Made by a program: the position numbers and the translations under genes. DNA of 32,624 nt from Candidatus Cloacimonadota bacterium. GTDB taxonomy: Bacteria; Cloacimonadota; Cloacimonadia; Cloacimonadales; Cloacimonadaceae. The notes below the pieces were generated by a model. That model saw only the letters and a list, made by a program, of their open reading frames with translations, ran no database searches and was not told the DNA's origin. The stretch spans positions 1 through 32,624 of the forward strand of contig JAQUJJ010000030.1 in NCBI GenBank assembly GCA_028681035.1, written 5' to 3'. This document shows, piece by piece, positions 16,659 through 25,567 of the stretch. Each line of letters opens with the position of its first letter. Positions within the stretch are counted from its first letter, which is position 1.

Positions 16659-18320
16659 TTATAGGCTGGAAGCGGAGCTAATAAGCTGATTAATGCGTGC
16701 TAAACGACTGTTAATATCGTTGATAGATTCGCCTTCTGTTGCTCGGGATTTAGCTTGATTGAGGTAGTCGGCAGCTTTACGGAAGTTTGCCACTGCTGCT
16801 AAGCGGGCATTGTCGCGGTCTTTCTTTAGGGTGTTGGCTTTTTTACCTACCGCTTTGGCTGCTTGTTTTTCCAATTCTGCAAATCTGTTGTAATCGTTAG
16901 TACCCTTATTCTGGCTTACGGTGCCGAGATAAACGTAAGGCAGATAGAGAGAGGGGTCTCTTTGGATTGCCAGATTAGAATTGGTTTCCACCTCTGCAAA
17001 CTTGCTCTGTGTCATGTAGATGCTTGCCAAGTTTACATAGGGTAGTGCGTTATCCGGTTGGTTTTTGATAAGTGTGTTCAAGGTGCCAATGGCTTTCTGG
17101 TAAATAGCTGCGGCATCCTTTGGGTCTGTGGCTTCGGAAGCCTGAATGCGGTATAAGCCGACAACGCTTAGATAAGCTTGGGGATTGGAAGGATTATTCT
17201 TGATAACCAGTTCGTATTTTGCAATAGCTTCATCCATACGGTTAGACTTTTGGTATGCCACCGCCAAACGACGGGAGATAAGGTCATTTTCAGGATAGCG
17301 GTCAAACGCAAACTCCAAGTATGGGATAGCATCGGCATAACGACCTTCATCAAAAAGTAGAAGTGCTAAGCGAGACTGTGCCAACGCAAAATCTGGCTCA
17401 ATGGAGATTGCCTGCAAGAGAGCAGCTTCTGCCTTTGGGATATTTTCCTGTTCCACCCAGAGGTTGGCAATAGCCAGCCACAATTCTTCATCATTGTTAA
17501 GAGTGGCAATCTTCTCCATCACTTCCAAACGATTCAGAGCTTGATTGCTCTGTTCGTAAACATCCATAAGCATAAGTAGTGAAGGCAGGTGATCTGGTTC
17601 TTTTTCAACGTTCTTATTCAGGCTTACGATGGCTTCGTCCAGCTTACCAGATTTGAAATATGTGGCACCTAAATAGTATTGGGCATCTTTTAACTCGGGG
17701 TTTAAAGCTAAGGCAAGCTTAAGAGATTTCTCTGCTTCAGCATAGTTTCCGGTGGAATAGTTGTTAGTAGCGATATTGAATATCTTATCTGTTTCATTCG
17801 AAACAAACTTATCCAAATCACCCATCATTGATGTTTCGAGGCTAGCCCATCGTGCGAATTTATCTTTAGTTACGTTAAAGTTCAATTGACGGAGTTCTGA
17901 CGTTCTGGGGCTAAAAAGCCTCATAGCAATAGCAAAGGTATCGCCGCGAATAGAAGATATGCTGCCCATAACGAGTATATCACATTTGGTCATCTCGGCA
18001 ATTTCTGCCATTTCTTCCAGTTCCAAAGCGTCCACATCTTGGAAACCCGTTATTTTGTATTCTGATGCAACCTCATCCATATTCATCAGTTCATACTTTT
18101 GGTGTTTTGCAAAAGCAATGTTAAGATCACGGACGGTTAAAATCTTTTCTATATACCGGCTTTGCGAATCCATAGATTTCAAAGGTAGAATAGCTACCTT
18201 TGTAACCAGCCCAGTATAAGGTTCCATTGTTGCTTGGTCGGCTTTTAGCGCAGTGCGGCTTGAAGTACACCCAACCATTAAGAGCATTGCCACAATCACG
18301 ATCAGAAACCATTTGTTCAT
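16659..18320 (-). CDS. TPR-repeat lipoprotein
   Basis: 553 residues. A lipoprotein signal peptide ends in LLMVGC, so C18 would be lipidated and the protein anchored on the periplasmic side of a membrane. Residues about 38-175 resemble the alpha/beta domain that precedes TPRs in CsgG/TolB-like or flagellar-assembly lipoproteins (KVAILPLKSMD, CDILVMGSISS). From about 180 to 470 there are at least seven tetratricopeptide units (for example YAEAEKSLKLALALNPELKDA, shown in part), a scaffold for protein contacts. The C-terminal 70 residues are Ala/Lys-rich helix. GGAGG precedes the ATG. It is monocistronic with its own terminator at 16611-16643. The exact role is unknown; an envelope-assembly accessory is the reasonable guess. 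Confidence 0.8.
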   Translation of the reverse strand: MNKWFLIVIVAMLLMVGCTSSRTALKADQATMEPYTGLVTKVAILPLKSMDSQSRYIEKILTVRDLNIAFAKHQKYELMNMDEVASEYKITGFQDVDALELEEMAEIAEMTKCDILVMGSISSIRGDTFAIAMRLFSPRTSELRQLNFNVTKDKFARWASLETSMMGDLDKFVSNETDKIFNIATNNYSTGNYAEAEKSLKLALALNPELKDAQYYLGATYFKSGKLDEAIVSLNKNVEKEPDHLPSLLMLMDVYEQSNQALNRLEVMEKIATLNNDEELWLAIANLWVEQENIPKAEAALLQAISIEPDFALAQSRLALLLFDEGRYADAIPYLEFAFDRYPENDLISRRLAVAYQKSNRMDEAIAKYELVIKNNPSNPQAYLSVVGLYRIQASEATDPKDAAAIYQKAIGTLNTLIKNQPDNALPYVNLASIYMTQSKFAEVETNSNLAIQRDPSLYLPYVYLGTVSQNKGTNDYNRFAELEKQAAKAVGKKANTLKKDRDNARLAAVANFRKAADYLNQAKSRATEGESINDINSRLARINQLISSASSL

Positions 18321-18444
18321 TGTTCCTCCACTGTATATCTATTCATAATTTATTACGATGTTACACCAGAAATTAAGCCAATGCTATCTGTCAAGCAAAA
18401 CCCTTGATAGACTGACCGACAATTAATAATATGCTCCATATAGA

Positions 18445-18599
18445 GTATCAAGTGAAATTGCAAATAGTATCACTTTCGTTGCAAATCGCTCTTTATGGTG
18501 AGACTCCAGTATCAAGCTTTTTGCAAATCGGTTTCAACCTTTTTACAAATCCAGTATCAAGGTTTTTACAAATCCAGTATCAACCTTTTTGCAAATCGG
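18445..18599 (+). repeat. Six tandem 22-23 bp repeats, candidate MuA-type binding array at a prophage end
   Basis: Copies start at 18445, 18467, 18509, 18531, 18554 and 18577; a 20-nt divergent piece separates copies two and three. Consensus: GT(A/T)TCAA, two C/G bases, TTTTT, (G/A)CAAATC. The Mu A site, from memory, is GTTTCA, 8 nt, then GCGAAAA over 22 bp; these repeats have GT(A/T)TCA, 8 nt, then (G/A)CAAAT over 22-23 bp. With phage tail genes inward, this fits the right end of a Mu-like prophage. The other DNA in 18321-18846 is the host promoter side and a terminator, with no gene. Confidence 0.6.
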
Positions 18600-18628
18600 A
18601 GATGATATGGACAGCATATATGACTCTA

Positions 18629-18665
18629 TAAAAAACGTGGAGAACACCGGGCGGTGTCTCCACGT
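18629..18665 (-). terminator. Leftward terminator at the prophage end
   Basis: ACGTGGAGAACACC pairs with GGTGTCTCCACGT (one bulged base, 4-nt loop GGGC). On the minus strand the stem runs straight into TTTTTT, so it stops leftward transcription, as expected for the end of a late phage operon. Confidence 0.75.
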
Positions 18666-18846
18666 ATCGGAGGGCATTCTATGTAGGGTCTGTAGGCTAT
18701 AGGCAGTTTCTTTTATACCTGTATTCTGTCAAGAAGCAATGTCTCGTTTATCTTATCGTATTGCAGAGAAAGGACTTGACCACGGTTGCCACTGGTTCTG
18801 TGTAGAACCATTAATCAACAGTCGGGTAACCGAGAAGGAGATCAAG

Positions 18847-19158
18847 ATGAACAAGCAAGACAAGAATGGCAAAGACAAAGCAACACTGGAGGAGATGGTT
18901 AAATCAGGCAGCCAACTCATTCAAATGCATGAGGATGGGACGGAGCAAGCAGTCGAAGAGATGCTTGAGGACGATCCATTAGCCAACGCATACCACTATA
19001 AGAACTGGTGGAATCAGTTCCGAGGCCCCTGGCTGCAGTCGGAGAAGATGACAGTGGATGAGATCAAATTCAAGGCTGATGATGCTTGGGAATGCGGAGA
19101 CTATAAAGAAATGATTAACCTAATGGCCGAGCTGATCTGCAGGTTGGAAAAGAACTAA
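18847..19158 (+). CDS. Small acidic hypothetical protein, moron-like
   Basis: 103 residues, start ATG at 18847 with AAGGAG 6 nt upstream; the ORF can be extended to 18739 but that start lacks a good site. The product is charged and helical, with no signal or membrane segment (DNGK-rich N-terminus, acidic centre EEMLEDDPLANAY, tryptophan cluster NWWNQFRGPW). It is on the strand opposite to the adjacent tail genes, sits between them and the prophage end, and has its own terminator at 19188. This is the typical arrangement of an independently expressed cargo (moron) gene. No family recognised. Confidence 0.6.
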   Translation: MNKQDKNGKDKATLEEMVKSGSQLIQMHEDGTEQAVEEMLEDDPLANAYHYKNWWNQFRGPWLQSEKMTVDEIKFKADDAWECGDYKEMINLMAELICRLEKN

Positions 19159-19187
19159 TATAAAGGAAGGGGCATCAGCCTGATCCC

Positions 19188-19212
19188 ACAAACCCGGTTC
19201 TGCCGGGTTTGT
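19188..19212 (+). terminator. Terminator between the moron-like gene and the tail-fibre gene
   Basis: ACAAACCCGG and CCGGGTTTGT form a perfect 10-bp stem with a 5-nt loop, 30 nt after the rightward stop and 27 nt from the convergent leftward stop. It probably serves both directions. Confidence 0.75.
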
Positions 19213-19238
19213 CTCTTGGGGTGATTATTGGGCTGGTT

Positions 19239-19895
19239 TTAGTAGGCTAAGGCGATCAATTGATATCTTGCTTGTTCAGCTTCGAAGTTATTACCGATAC
19301 CGATGGTGATGCTTATCTGGCTACCATCCTGCTTGATCTCAGAGATGAAGAGAAAGCAGTTGCATTGGTTCGTTAAGAAGATGTGAGGGACAGTAGCGTA
19401 TTCCTTATCCAGCTTATGATTGATAAAACGATCGTCTCTACAACTGGCAGGTGAAGATTGAGTGTTGTCGCCTATGCCTTTATCCTGATCCTGCAGTTCG
19501 TATTGTAGCTTGGAGAGCGATAATAGACCATCTTGCAGATGATTAGTGGAGATCGCTGCATTGGCTATCTTACTGCCGGTTACCACTCCATCTTCGAGGT
19601 GATTGCCATAGATGCAGTTGTTCTGTAAGCCTCTGGCGTACAGCTTACCGATCGTGCAGGACTTGCCGCTGAACTGACCTGCTGAACTGCCAAGGTTGTC
19701 CCAGAGCTCATAGAATCCGCAGTCTGCTTCCGTTTCGATGCCGATCTCATAGTAACCAGAGTTGGGAGTGGTCTCGATCAGTTTTCTGCCTTCCGACCAG
19801 GACTGTCCCGGTCTGAGCAGACGGATATCCACTCCCGATTGAGGTTTACGTTCAGTGCCTTGCATGGTGTAGTAGCTGATGGCGAATTTATACAT
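19239..19895 (-). CDS. Phage tail-fibre-like protein
   Basis: 218 residues, GAGGAG before the ATG. The N-terminal ~75 residues are a compact beta domain (VDIRLLRPGQSW ... GYYEIGIE ... GFYELWDN) like the particle-attachment domains of tail fibres. Residues about 92-132 hold the repeated pattern NHLEDGVVTGSKIANAAIS then NHLQDGLLSLSKL, typical of trimeric fibre shafts. The C-terminal beta-rich part (ISITIGIGNNFEAEQARYQLIALAY) may be the tip. It would bind a host surface receptor. The gene is the last leftward one before the prophage end, as expected for fibre genes. It seems intact. Confidence 0.72.
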   Translation of the reverse strand: MYKFAISYYTMQGTERKPQSGVDIRLLRPGQSWSEGRKLIETTPNSGYYEIGIETEADCGFYELWDNLGSSAGQFSGKSCTIGKLYARGLQNNCIYGNHLEDGVVTGSKIANAAISTNHLQDGLLSLSKLQYELQDQDKGIGDNTQSSPASCRDDRFINHKLDKEYATVPHIFLTNQCNCFLFISEIKQDGSQISITIGIGNNFEAEQARYQLIALAY

Positions 19896-19905
19896 GTATG
19901 CTCCT

Positions 19906-20367
19906 CTAATTTTGGCTGGGTGGGGTTACCGTCTCGTCAAAGTCGGTAATAATGATGATGCCGAAGTCGATGTAGCCTGGTGAGCCAATGTATCTGGATT
20001 CAAGCGAGAACTTGATCTTGGTCGGGAACTCATGCAGATCATCCGGACACTTAGGCAGTTGGGCTATATTTACGGGGAACTGGTGTTTTACCTCATTATA
20101 GGCAGTGTATTCCAGATAGAGCTTACCGGGGCCAAGCAGGTAAGTCATGAGGCTGTAATACTGCTGAGGTTCGAGGACAGCTTCCAGATCGAAGGAGTCC
20201 TCACGATAGGCTTCTCTTCTATGGATGTAAGTGGGATCGTAAGCATTCTTCTTCTCAATACGATACTTCTGATTGGGGTTGTACTCAACCTGCCCATTCT
20301 CACAGAAATAGTAGAAGATGCCGTCATCAGCCCAGCGGATCAGTTTAAAGCCCTTTATAGCAGCCAT
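19906..20367 (-). CDS. Phage tail-associated protein, unassigned
   Basis: 153 residues, ending 10 nt before the tail-fibre gene. The N-terminus has an aromatic beta segment (FKLIRWADDGIFYYFCENG); the middle and end read as beta-sandwich. There is no signal peptide. The start ATG lies inside the 3' end of a truncated upstream frame (13-nt overlap), so it was part of a tightly packed phage operon. A baseplate or fibre-connector role is plausible from position only. Confidence 0.6.
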   Translation of the reverse strand: MAAIKGFKLIRWADDGIFYYFCENGQVEYNPNQKYRIEKKNAYDPTYIHRREAYREDSFDLEAVLEPQQYYSLMTYLLGPGKLYLEYTAYNEVKHQFPVNIAQLPKCPDDLHEFPTKIKFSLESRYIGSPGYIDFGIIIITDFDETVTPPSQN

Positions 20368-20585
20368 GCTTTCACCTTATATTCATCATTGATGTAGTCT
20401 CGATCCAGTTCGGTAATGGCATATACCTTGGTTTTGATGCGGATTTTTGTTTGGAGGGACAGGTTGTATTTGGAGAGATTGTCTATTACTGTTTCGCAGC
20501 TCCACTTGGAGTCATGAAAGTCGATCAGATAGTCTTTGGTATGAGTTTGAATTTGAGCTGTGTCTCTACGAACCCCTGGATAGGA
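20355..20585 (-). pseudogene. 5'-truncated phage tail gene
   Basis: A leftward frame ends at 20355 with ...DEYKVKAWLL and stays open back to an in-frame TAA at 20586-20588, with no ATG or ribosome site. About 75 residues remain, including DYLIDFHDSKWSCETVI and RIKTKVYAITELDRDYIND. It overlaps the next gene as phage genes do. Upstream sequence changes to host-like non-coding DNA with a large palindrome, so the break lies near 20575-20590. Confidence 0.65.
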
Positions 20586-20625
20586 TTAAGGAAACCCGGG
20601 TAAAACCTACCCTTTGAGTTGGTTC

Positions 20626-20677
20626 GCGACGGGCTGAAGCCCTTCTCCGCAAGCTCCGAAGGGCTTCAGCCCGTCGC
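20626..20677. repeat. Perfect 20-bp inverted repeat beside the prophage breakpoint
   Basis: Arms at 20626-20645 (GCGACGGGCTGAAGCCCTTC) and 20658-20677 are exact complements around a 12-nt loop. Outer words (ACCTACC, GGTAG; ACCCGGGT, GCTGGGT) suggest a longer decayed palindrome. The G+C-rich arms stand out from the surroundings and resemble REP-type or MITE-like units. No T-run follows. It sits about 40 nt from the end of the truncated tail gene. Confidence 0.65.
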
Positions 20678-20783
20678 AATAAGGTAGCTGGGTGAAAATT
20701 GTTCTTGACATGGAATACGGAGGTGGAAAACAATGTAGTTGGTCGATTGACTATTTATAGATTGAAGACACGAGGAATATAAG

Positions 20784-20936
20784 ATGTCATCAAAGAAGCT
20801 GAGAGACAATGAGTTTGAATTTACACCAACATTGGGGATTCAACACTTAAGGTTAGAGGGTGGAAAGAATTCATTCTTGTATTCTAACGAGGTAATACAA
20901 AAAGCAAAGCCCGGCTCATGGGTTATGACTTTATAA
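20784..20936 (+). CDS. Small 50-codon hypothetical gene
   Basis: ATG at 20784 with GAGGAA 6 nt upstream; stop TAA at 20934. The product is 50 residues, begins MSSKKLRDNEFEF and ends with KPGSWVMTL, and has no signal or membrane segment. The next gene's ribosome site overlaps its stop, so the two are probably co-transcribed. It could also be a remnant of a longer gene. TTGACA occurs at about 20705, but no clear -10 box pairs with it. Confidence 0.4.
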   Translation: MSSKKLRDNEFEFTPTLGIQHLRLEGGKNSFLYSNEVIQKAKPGSWVMTL

Positions 20937-21350
20937 GGAGTGATGATGAAACGCCAATTTTGCAGTTCTTTTTTTATTATTGGATTGTATTTACTGTCCT
21001 TGCAATGCTATCTCTTCAGTGACACAATCTATGTACGAGCTGATAATGTGGGAGAGGAGGATGGATCATATGAATATCCATACTCGAACATTCACGCTGC
21101 AATAGAAAATCTTAGTAGTACTGAGCCGAATGAAGTTATTATACTACAGAGCATACCAGGCCAAGCTAGTATCTTTAGAGAACAAATTGTGCTTGAGGGA
21201 ATTACGCATAGATTAACAATTAAGAGTGAGTTTGATCCTGCATCAGGGGACTTCTCCAATTTGCCGATTAAGATAGAATTGCCTGATTTAGTAAGTGATC
21301 CATTAGCTCAATCAGTAGTGTCGATCAAAAATTGTTACAATGCAAATGAT

Positions 21351-21358
21351 TATTTTTG
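21351..21358 (+). repeat. Left copy of the 8-bp target duplication
   Basis: TATTTTTG at 21351-21358 is repeated exactly at 23207-23214, directly outside the element's terminal repeats. The next base is G on both sides, so the shared word is 9 bp in sequence, though symmetry of the ends argues for 8. Confidence 0.9.
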
Positions 21359-23206
21359 GAGACTGTTCAATTATCATAACCAAGTTAAGCTGCTACCTTC
21401 ACTGTAGTAGAGAATAAGTGGGCGAAGTTTTTCCAGTCCACATTTTCTTGACATAAACGGCTGATATTTAGACTGGCGATTAATGATTCATCATTCAAGA
21501 TTGATCGGCCTCGGTCGATCAGCACTTTCAGCCACAAAGACGTGCCGATAGCCATGGCGGTTTTTTCGGATTTCAATCCGTATCTACCGCTTGTGACCTT
21601 CTCTATCTTACGGTTGAAACGCTCTGAGACATTGGAGGTCAGTCCTTTGCTCAGTTGGCGCCATTGTTTGATGATATTGTTACTGATGTAAGCGGCAGCG
21701 GATTGAGGTACGAGTCTCAGCATTTCAGCTAAGCCTTTCTTTCTTCCGCTGACCGATTTTCTTCGCAATACCGTCATCGCTTTAAACTTCAGTTTGAACT
21801 TGATTTCATCACTCACATGACTCTTGGATATTGCCGCAAACAAGTTCCTCATTTTGTGGAACTTGCAGAGTTGATAATGCACCTTGGGAAAGACGGCTTT
21901 CCTCCCTGCTGCCAGAGACTTGCTGCCATCGCTGACAATCAGGGTGGGATCTTTCTTGTAGAGCAGCTTAAAGGTTCTGAAGCAGGCCTCAAAAGACTCC
22001 TTCTTAGTGTTTGGGTACAAGTGCATGTATAGAGGGATCCCGGTTACAAAGTCAACAATGCTGATGTAGTAGTGTGGAACTCCATTTATTCTGACGAATT
22101 TCTCATCGATGCTTATCTTTCCGCTCCACTTGTCGATGGAATTGAGGAGCATGCTCTGTAAATCCTTGATCCCATGAAACCAGTTTGAGACAGTAGTCTT
22201 GCTCACATTTAGTAAAAGGGCTATTGTAGAAAAGTTCATATTACTGCCCACCAGATAGTTAACCAGCAGGCATCGCTGAGTTTGATCCAAGCCGAGATCT
22301 GCCACGCGGCTCTTGGGTTCATCAGACTTGCTAGACCTAACGTGTTTCAATAACTGATCACAGACTTTCGGAACTTTGTGTTGATTGGCCAGGAGTTTCA
22401 AGACTTCCACAGTGTTTCCAGAAGTGGCTTTATCCCATAGCAGATTTTGTGCCCTCTTGATGATCGCAATTGCCCCTACCTCATCGAGATACTTATTAAA
22501 TGTGGTTTGAGACAGTTTCACATTACGACAGCGACAGAATTCTTTGTGCATCATGCTCGGAGGCATCAGGATATTCTTGGTCGCAAATCTTTCAATCTCA
22601 GGGATCAGCTTATTGTTATCCACTTTCCGATTCAGAAAATCAGCTAAGTTGCGCTTCTTTCTCTCAAATTCACTGCAAAAGTTATCTACGTCCCTGCGGT
22701 CATTATACTCCAGAAGATCTGCCGTCTGCTGGAGTTTTAGAACATTATCGCCTGTTGAGTTTAATAACAGCCGTAGAAACACTGCCAGAAATTTACGCGT
22801 GATTGGTGAAAATGGCAGACAAAAGGAAATGGGACAATTGATCCTGACGATAATATCATCCCCCTGCCGAAGCACCGACACTGCTTTTTGGACACTAGCT
22901 TTTTTAGACATTTTTTACACCTCTATATGACAATATTTGGGTGTCAATTTAGGTGAATATCATAGTTGTAAAGTATTATTATGCAATCTATTAAATATAC
23001 AATTTGTCCGTATTGGCACCATATGCTGTGCCTGCTAAGTTGAGTGCTATTTTGGAGAAATATCATTAGCCGGTTGGTGTTTATGGCTACCTGAAGCGAT
23101 ATGTCAATTTGAGGGATATCCTAAATATTGCTGGGGTTCGCCCACTTTTTCGCTATTCTAAGCAGCTAAATTGTTGAAAATAATACGATTCTTATTGAAC
23201 AGTCTC
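21359..23206 (-). mobile_element. Complete insertion sequence, 1848 bp, IS256/MULE-like or ISNCY
   Basis: The ends are GAGACTGTTCAAT at 21359-21371 and its exact complement at 23194-23206; further inward, AGCTGCT and AGTGGGCGAA are also shared between the ends with changed spacing. An 8-bp duplication flanks it. It carries one transposase gene (21385-22911, minus strand) and about 295 nt of non-coding DNA upstream of it, with TGTCAATTT twice. Length, 8-bp duplication and DDE layout fit the IS256 superfamily best; family assignment is not certain. Confidence 0.92.
21385..22911 (-). CDS. DDE transposase of the insertion sequence
   Basis: 508 residues, GAGGTG before the ATG. The N-terminal ~250 residues are helical with a helix-turn-helix at about 226-246 (FSTIALLLNVSKTTVSNWF) for end binding. 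The catalytic RNase-H-like domain has D269 (KISIDEKF), D328 (TLIVSDGSKSL) and E430 (TSNVSERFNRKIEK), with a C-x2-H pair in CKFHKMRNL (349-357) like that of IS256 and MULE transposases. All three acidic residues are intact and the gene is full length within perfect terminal repeats, so the element is probably active. It is longer than typical IS256 transposases (about 400), because of the N-terminal extension. Confidence 0.9.
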   Translation of the reverse strand: MSKKASVQKAVSVLRQGDDIIVRINCPISFCLPFSPITRKFLAVFLRLLLNSTGDNVLKLQQTADLLEYNDRRDVDNFCSEFERKKRNLADFLNRKVDNNKLIPEIERFATKNILMPPSMMHKEFCRCRNVKLSQTTFNKYLDEVGAIAIIKRAQNLLWDKATSGNTVEVLKLLANQHKVPKVCDQLLKHVRSSKSDEPKSRVADLGLDQTQRCLLVNYLVGSNMNFSTIALLLNVSKTTVSNWFHGIKDLQSMLLNSIDKWSGKISIDEKFVRINGVPHYYISIVDFVTGIPLYMHLYPNTKKESFEACFRTFKLLYKKDPTLIVSDGSKSLAAGRKAVFPKVHYQLCKFHKMRNLFAAISKSHVSDEIKFKLKFKAMTVLRRKSVSGRKKGLAEMLRLVPQSAAAYISNNIIKQWRQLSKGLTSNVSERFNRKIEKVTSGRYGLKSEKTAMAIGTSLWLKVLIDRGRSILNDESLIASLNISRLCQENVDWKNFAHLFSTTVKVAA

Positions 23207-23214
23207 TATTTTTG
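23207..23214 (+). repeat. Right copy of the 8-bp target duplication
   Basis: TATTTTTG, identical to 21351-21358, directly follows the right terminal repeat; the interrupted gene resumes in frame here. Confidence 0.9.
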
Positions 23215-25567
23215 GCCCCTCATTACATTTCAAGGATTGGAAATTACCGGCGGTAAGGGAACATATAACGCTGGAGAAGGTGCGACATGGGGATATAGGG
23301 GAGGTGGCTTTTTTATCGAAAGCAGAGAGGCTGGCGGGCATGGCCAAAACGTTAAGATTGATTGGTGTAAGATAAATGACAATTCTGCTACTTGGGGTGG
23401 AGGCATTTTTCTCCGATGGGGTTGTTTAGAATTATCAAATTCTGAAGTGGTCAATAACTATTTAAGCTATTCCGAGGATGATATTGCTGGATTCTTTCCA
23501 TACACGCCCAGGGGTGGTGGCGTTTATGCCCATGGAGCCAGATTAACAGTTCAGGATACGAAGTTCTATAATAATCGTTCTTTTGAGGACTTATCGTCCG
23601 TGCTCAATTGGGGGAACGCCCCGGCTTTGTGGTATGAATATGATTGTCTCGGAAACCCGCCTCCGAAGTGCGAAGTTAGAAGCTCTCAATTCTATAACAA
23701 TGTCTCAATTCTACACGATTGTTATGAGTATTATGACCCCATTCAGGGTCTACTTAGCGAAGTACCAGACATTCACAGTTCCGCTATCGTAGCACAATTC
23801 ACTACTCATAACGTTAATCATGAGGTAATATTTGTTAATAATACTATAACAGATAACACTACTTTCAAAGACCCTTCAAGTACTTTCGAAAGATATACCT
23901 CGCTGGGATTAAATCATTACCGCACAGGATTTGGTGAGCTCAAGAACAACATTGTATGGAACAGTCGTTCTGGTAGTGCTAATAATCTTGCTGTTGTTCC
24001 CCGGCAAATTATGGGAACATATCATCCAGATGGCAATCCCCTTAATGGAACATTGATGGCACCTGTGTTTGTGACCTACAGCGATATGAATAATGCCGAA
24101 AATCACAATTACTATGCTGCACCCGATGGACCCTTCCAATTTGACCTTCAAAACATAGATATGGATCCCATATTTGAAGATCCTGTAGATTACGACTATA
24201 ATCTAAGATGGGATATAAGTGCAATTAGCCCTTGCATAGACAGAGGCGATCCCAGCAATTTGGATGAGATTGATGATACTCCTTCTGATATGGGTGCAAA
24301 AACTTATCCAATTGCACATGAATATGAAAGATACACCATGCCTATCTTAAATAATGTAAAATGGATGTGCTATCCGGTCTTAAACGACATAACTGACGAC
24401 TCTTGCGTGAATGAGACTTTCTTCAGCCCGATCATAAACCTGAGTATTTTAGATTACGTAATGTATAAGCCACACTTATCAAGCACTATTCACACCATGG
24501 AGTTTAGTAATGGTGTTCTACAGTTTGGCTCTGAAGTTGTCCAAAGTGCTCAGGGCTACAAAGTGAAACTTCAAAATAATTACTCATCTACGATCAATAT
24601 TCCCACTCCCGGTACACTGATTCCTCCTGAGACAGTGGTAAACTTACATAATATGGCTATGTATGGCACAAACTGGGTCGGCTATTTTGTGCGAGAAAGT
24701 GCCAAGCCCTTGGATGCATTGGCTTCGGTGCTTGATCATCTTACCAAAATTGAGACTGCCAAGTGGTCGATGGTAAAACAAGCGAATGGTTCCTGGATTC
24801 ATGGAAAGAGTTTCATCCTCAATCATGGTGATTTGGTGATTCTGCACAGCGAGCATGATTGTTCGTTTGTCTGGAATAATCCACATCCGGTTCAACCCGT
24901 CACTTTGGGAACCCCAACCGCATTCAATTACACGGAAAAGCCATCCTATACACCCTTCTATATATCTCTGCCAGACGCTAAGGATGGGGAATTGCCATCA
25001 GAAATTGGGCTTTACGTAAACGATGTCTGCAAAGGTGCGGTGGTGGTGGAAGACAGCTTGCTGCATATTTGTGCCTATCTGGATAATGGTGAAGTTATTA
25101 CCCCGGAAAACTCCTATCTGGTGTTCTTTTATCCGGCAAAATCTGCTCCCAATAGTAAGAGCATATATCGTATGAGTGTCAAGCAGTTCCAGCAGATAAA
25201 AAGCCCCAGCACTTATTATCTGGTAAGTATAACTGATCCGCAAAATTGTAGCTCTGTTTCTCCGATAGTTACTATGAGACAAAACTACCCCAATCCCTTT
25301 AATCCTTCCACAACTATCAGTTATGAGCTGCCAGAAGATGGCAATGTGCAGATCTTGATCTACAATCTCAAAGGGCAATTTGTCAAACAACTGCTGAATA
25401 AGCAGGAATCAATAGGTCCACATGCCATTATCTGGGATGGTAAGGACAGCACAGGCAGAGCCTGCTCCAGTGGCATCTATTATTACAGGCTAAGCAGCCC
25501 TGGCAAGATCATCACTAAAAAGATGCTGATGCTAAAATAACATATATAGCCACAGAGGAAAGAAGAA

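Larger units (their letters stand above)
20946..25540 (+). pseudogene. Beta-helix surface protein with sorting domain, split by an insertion sequence
   Basis: The gene starts at 20946 (AAGGAG just upstream) with a signal peptide (SSFFIIGLYLLSLQCYLFS) and a DUF1565-like opening (IYVRADNVGEEDGSYEYPY). It is cut after 21358 by the element at 21359-23206 and resumes in frame at 23215. Removing the element and one target copy restores one uninterrupted frame of 912 codons, with the joint reading NANDYFWPLITFQGLEITGG. The body is right-handed parallel beta-helix (SATWGGGIFLRW, repeated short strands), and from about 25275 a sorting module follows (YPNPFNPSTT, YNLKGQFVKQL, WDGKDSTGRACSSGIYYY). The 3' part has no start of its own, so the protein is presumably not made. 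Insertion looks recent because no further damage is visible. Confidence 0.9.

Noticed and set aside
18445..18599. CRISPR-like repeat array
   Set aside because: The 22-23 bp units are tandem with no unique spacers, and no cas genes are near; a protein-binding array fits better.
20700..20730. TTGACA-containing promoter for the 50-codon gene
   Set aside because: No -10 box at acceptable spacing could be placed, so it is mentioned but not listed as a promoter.
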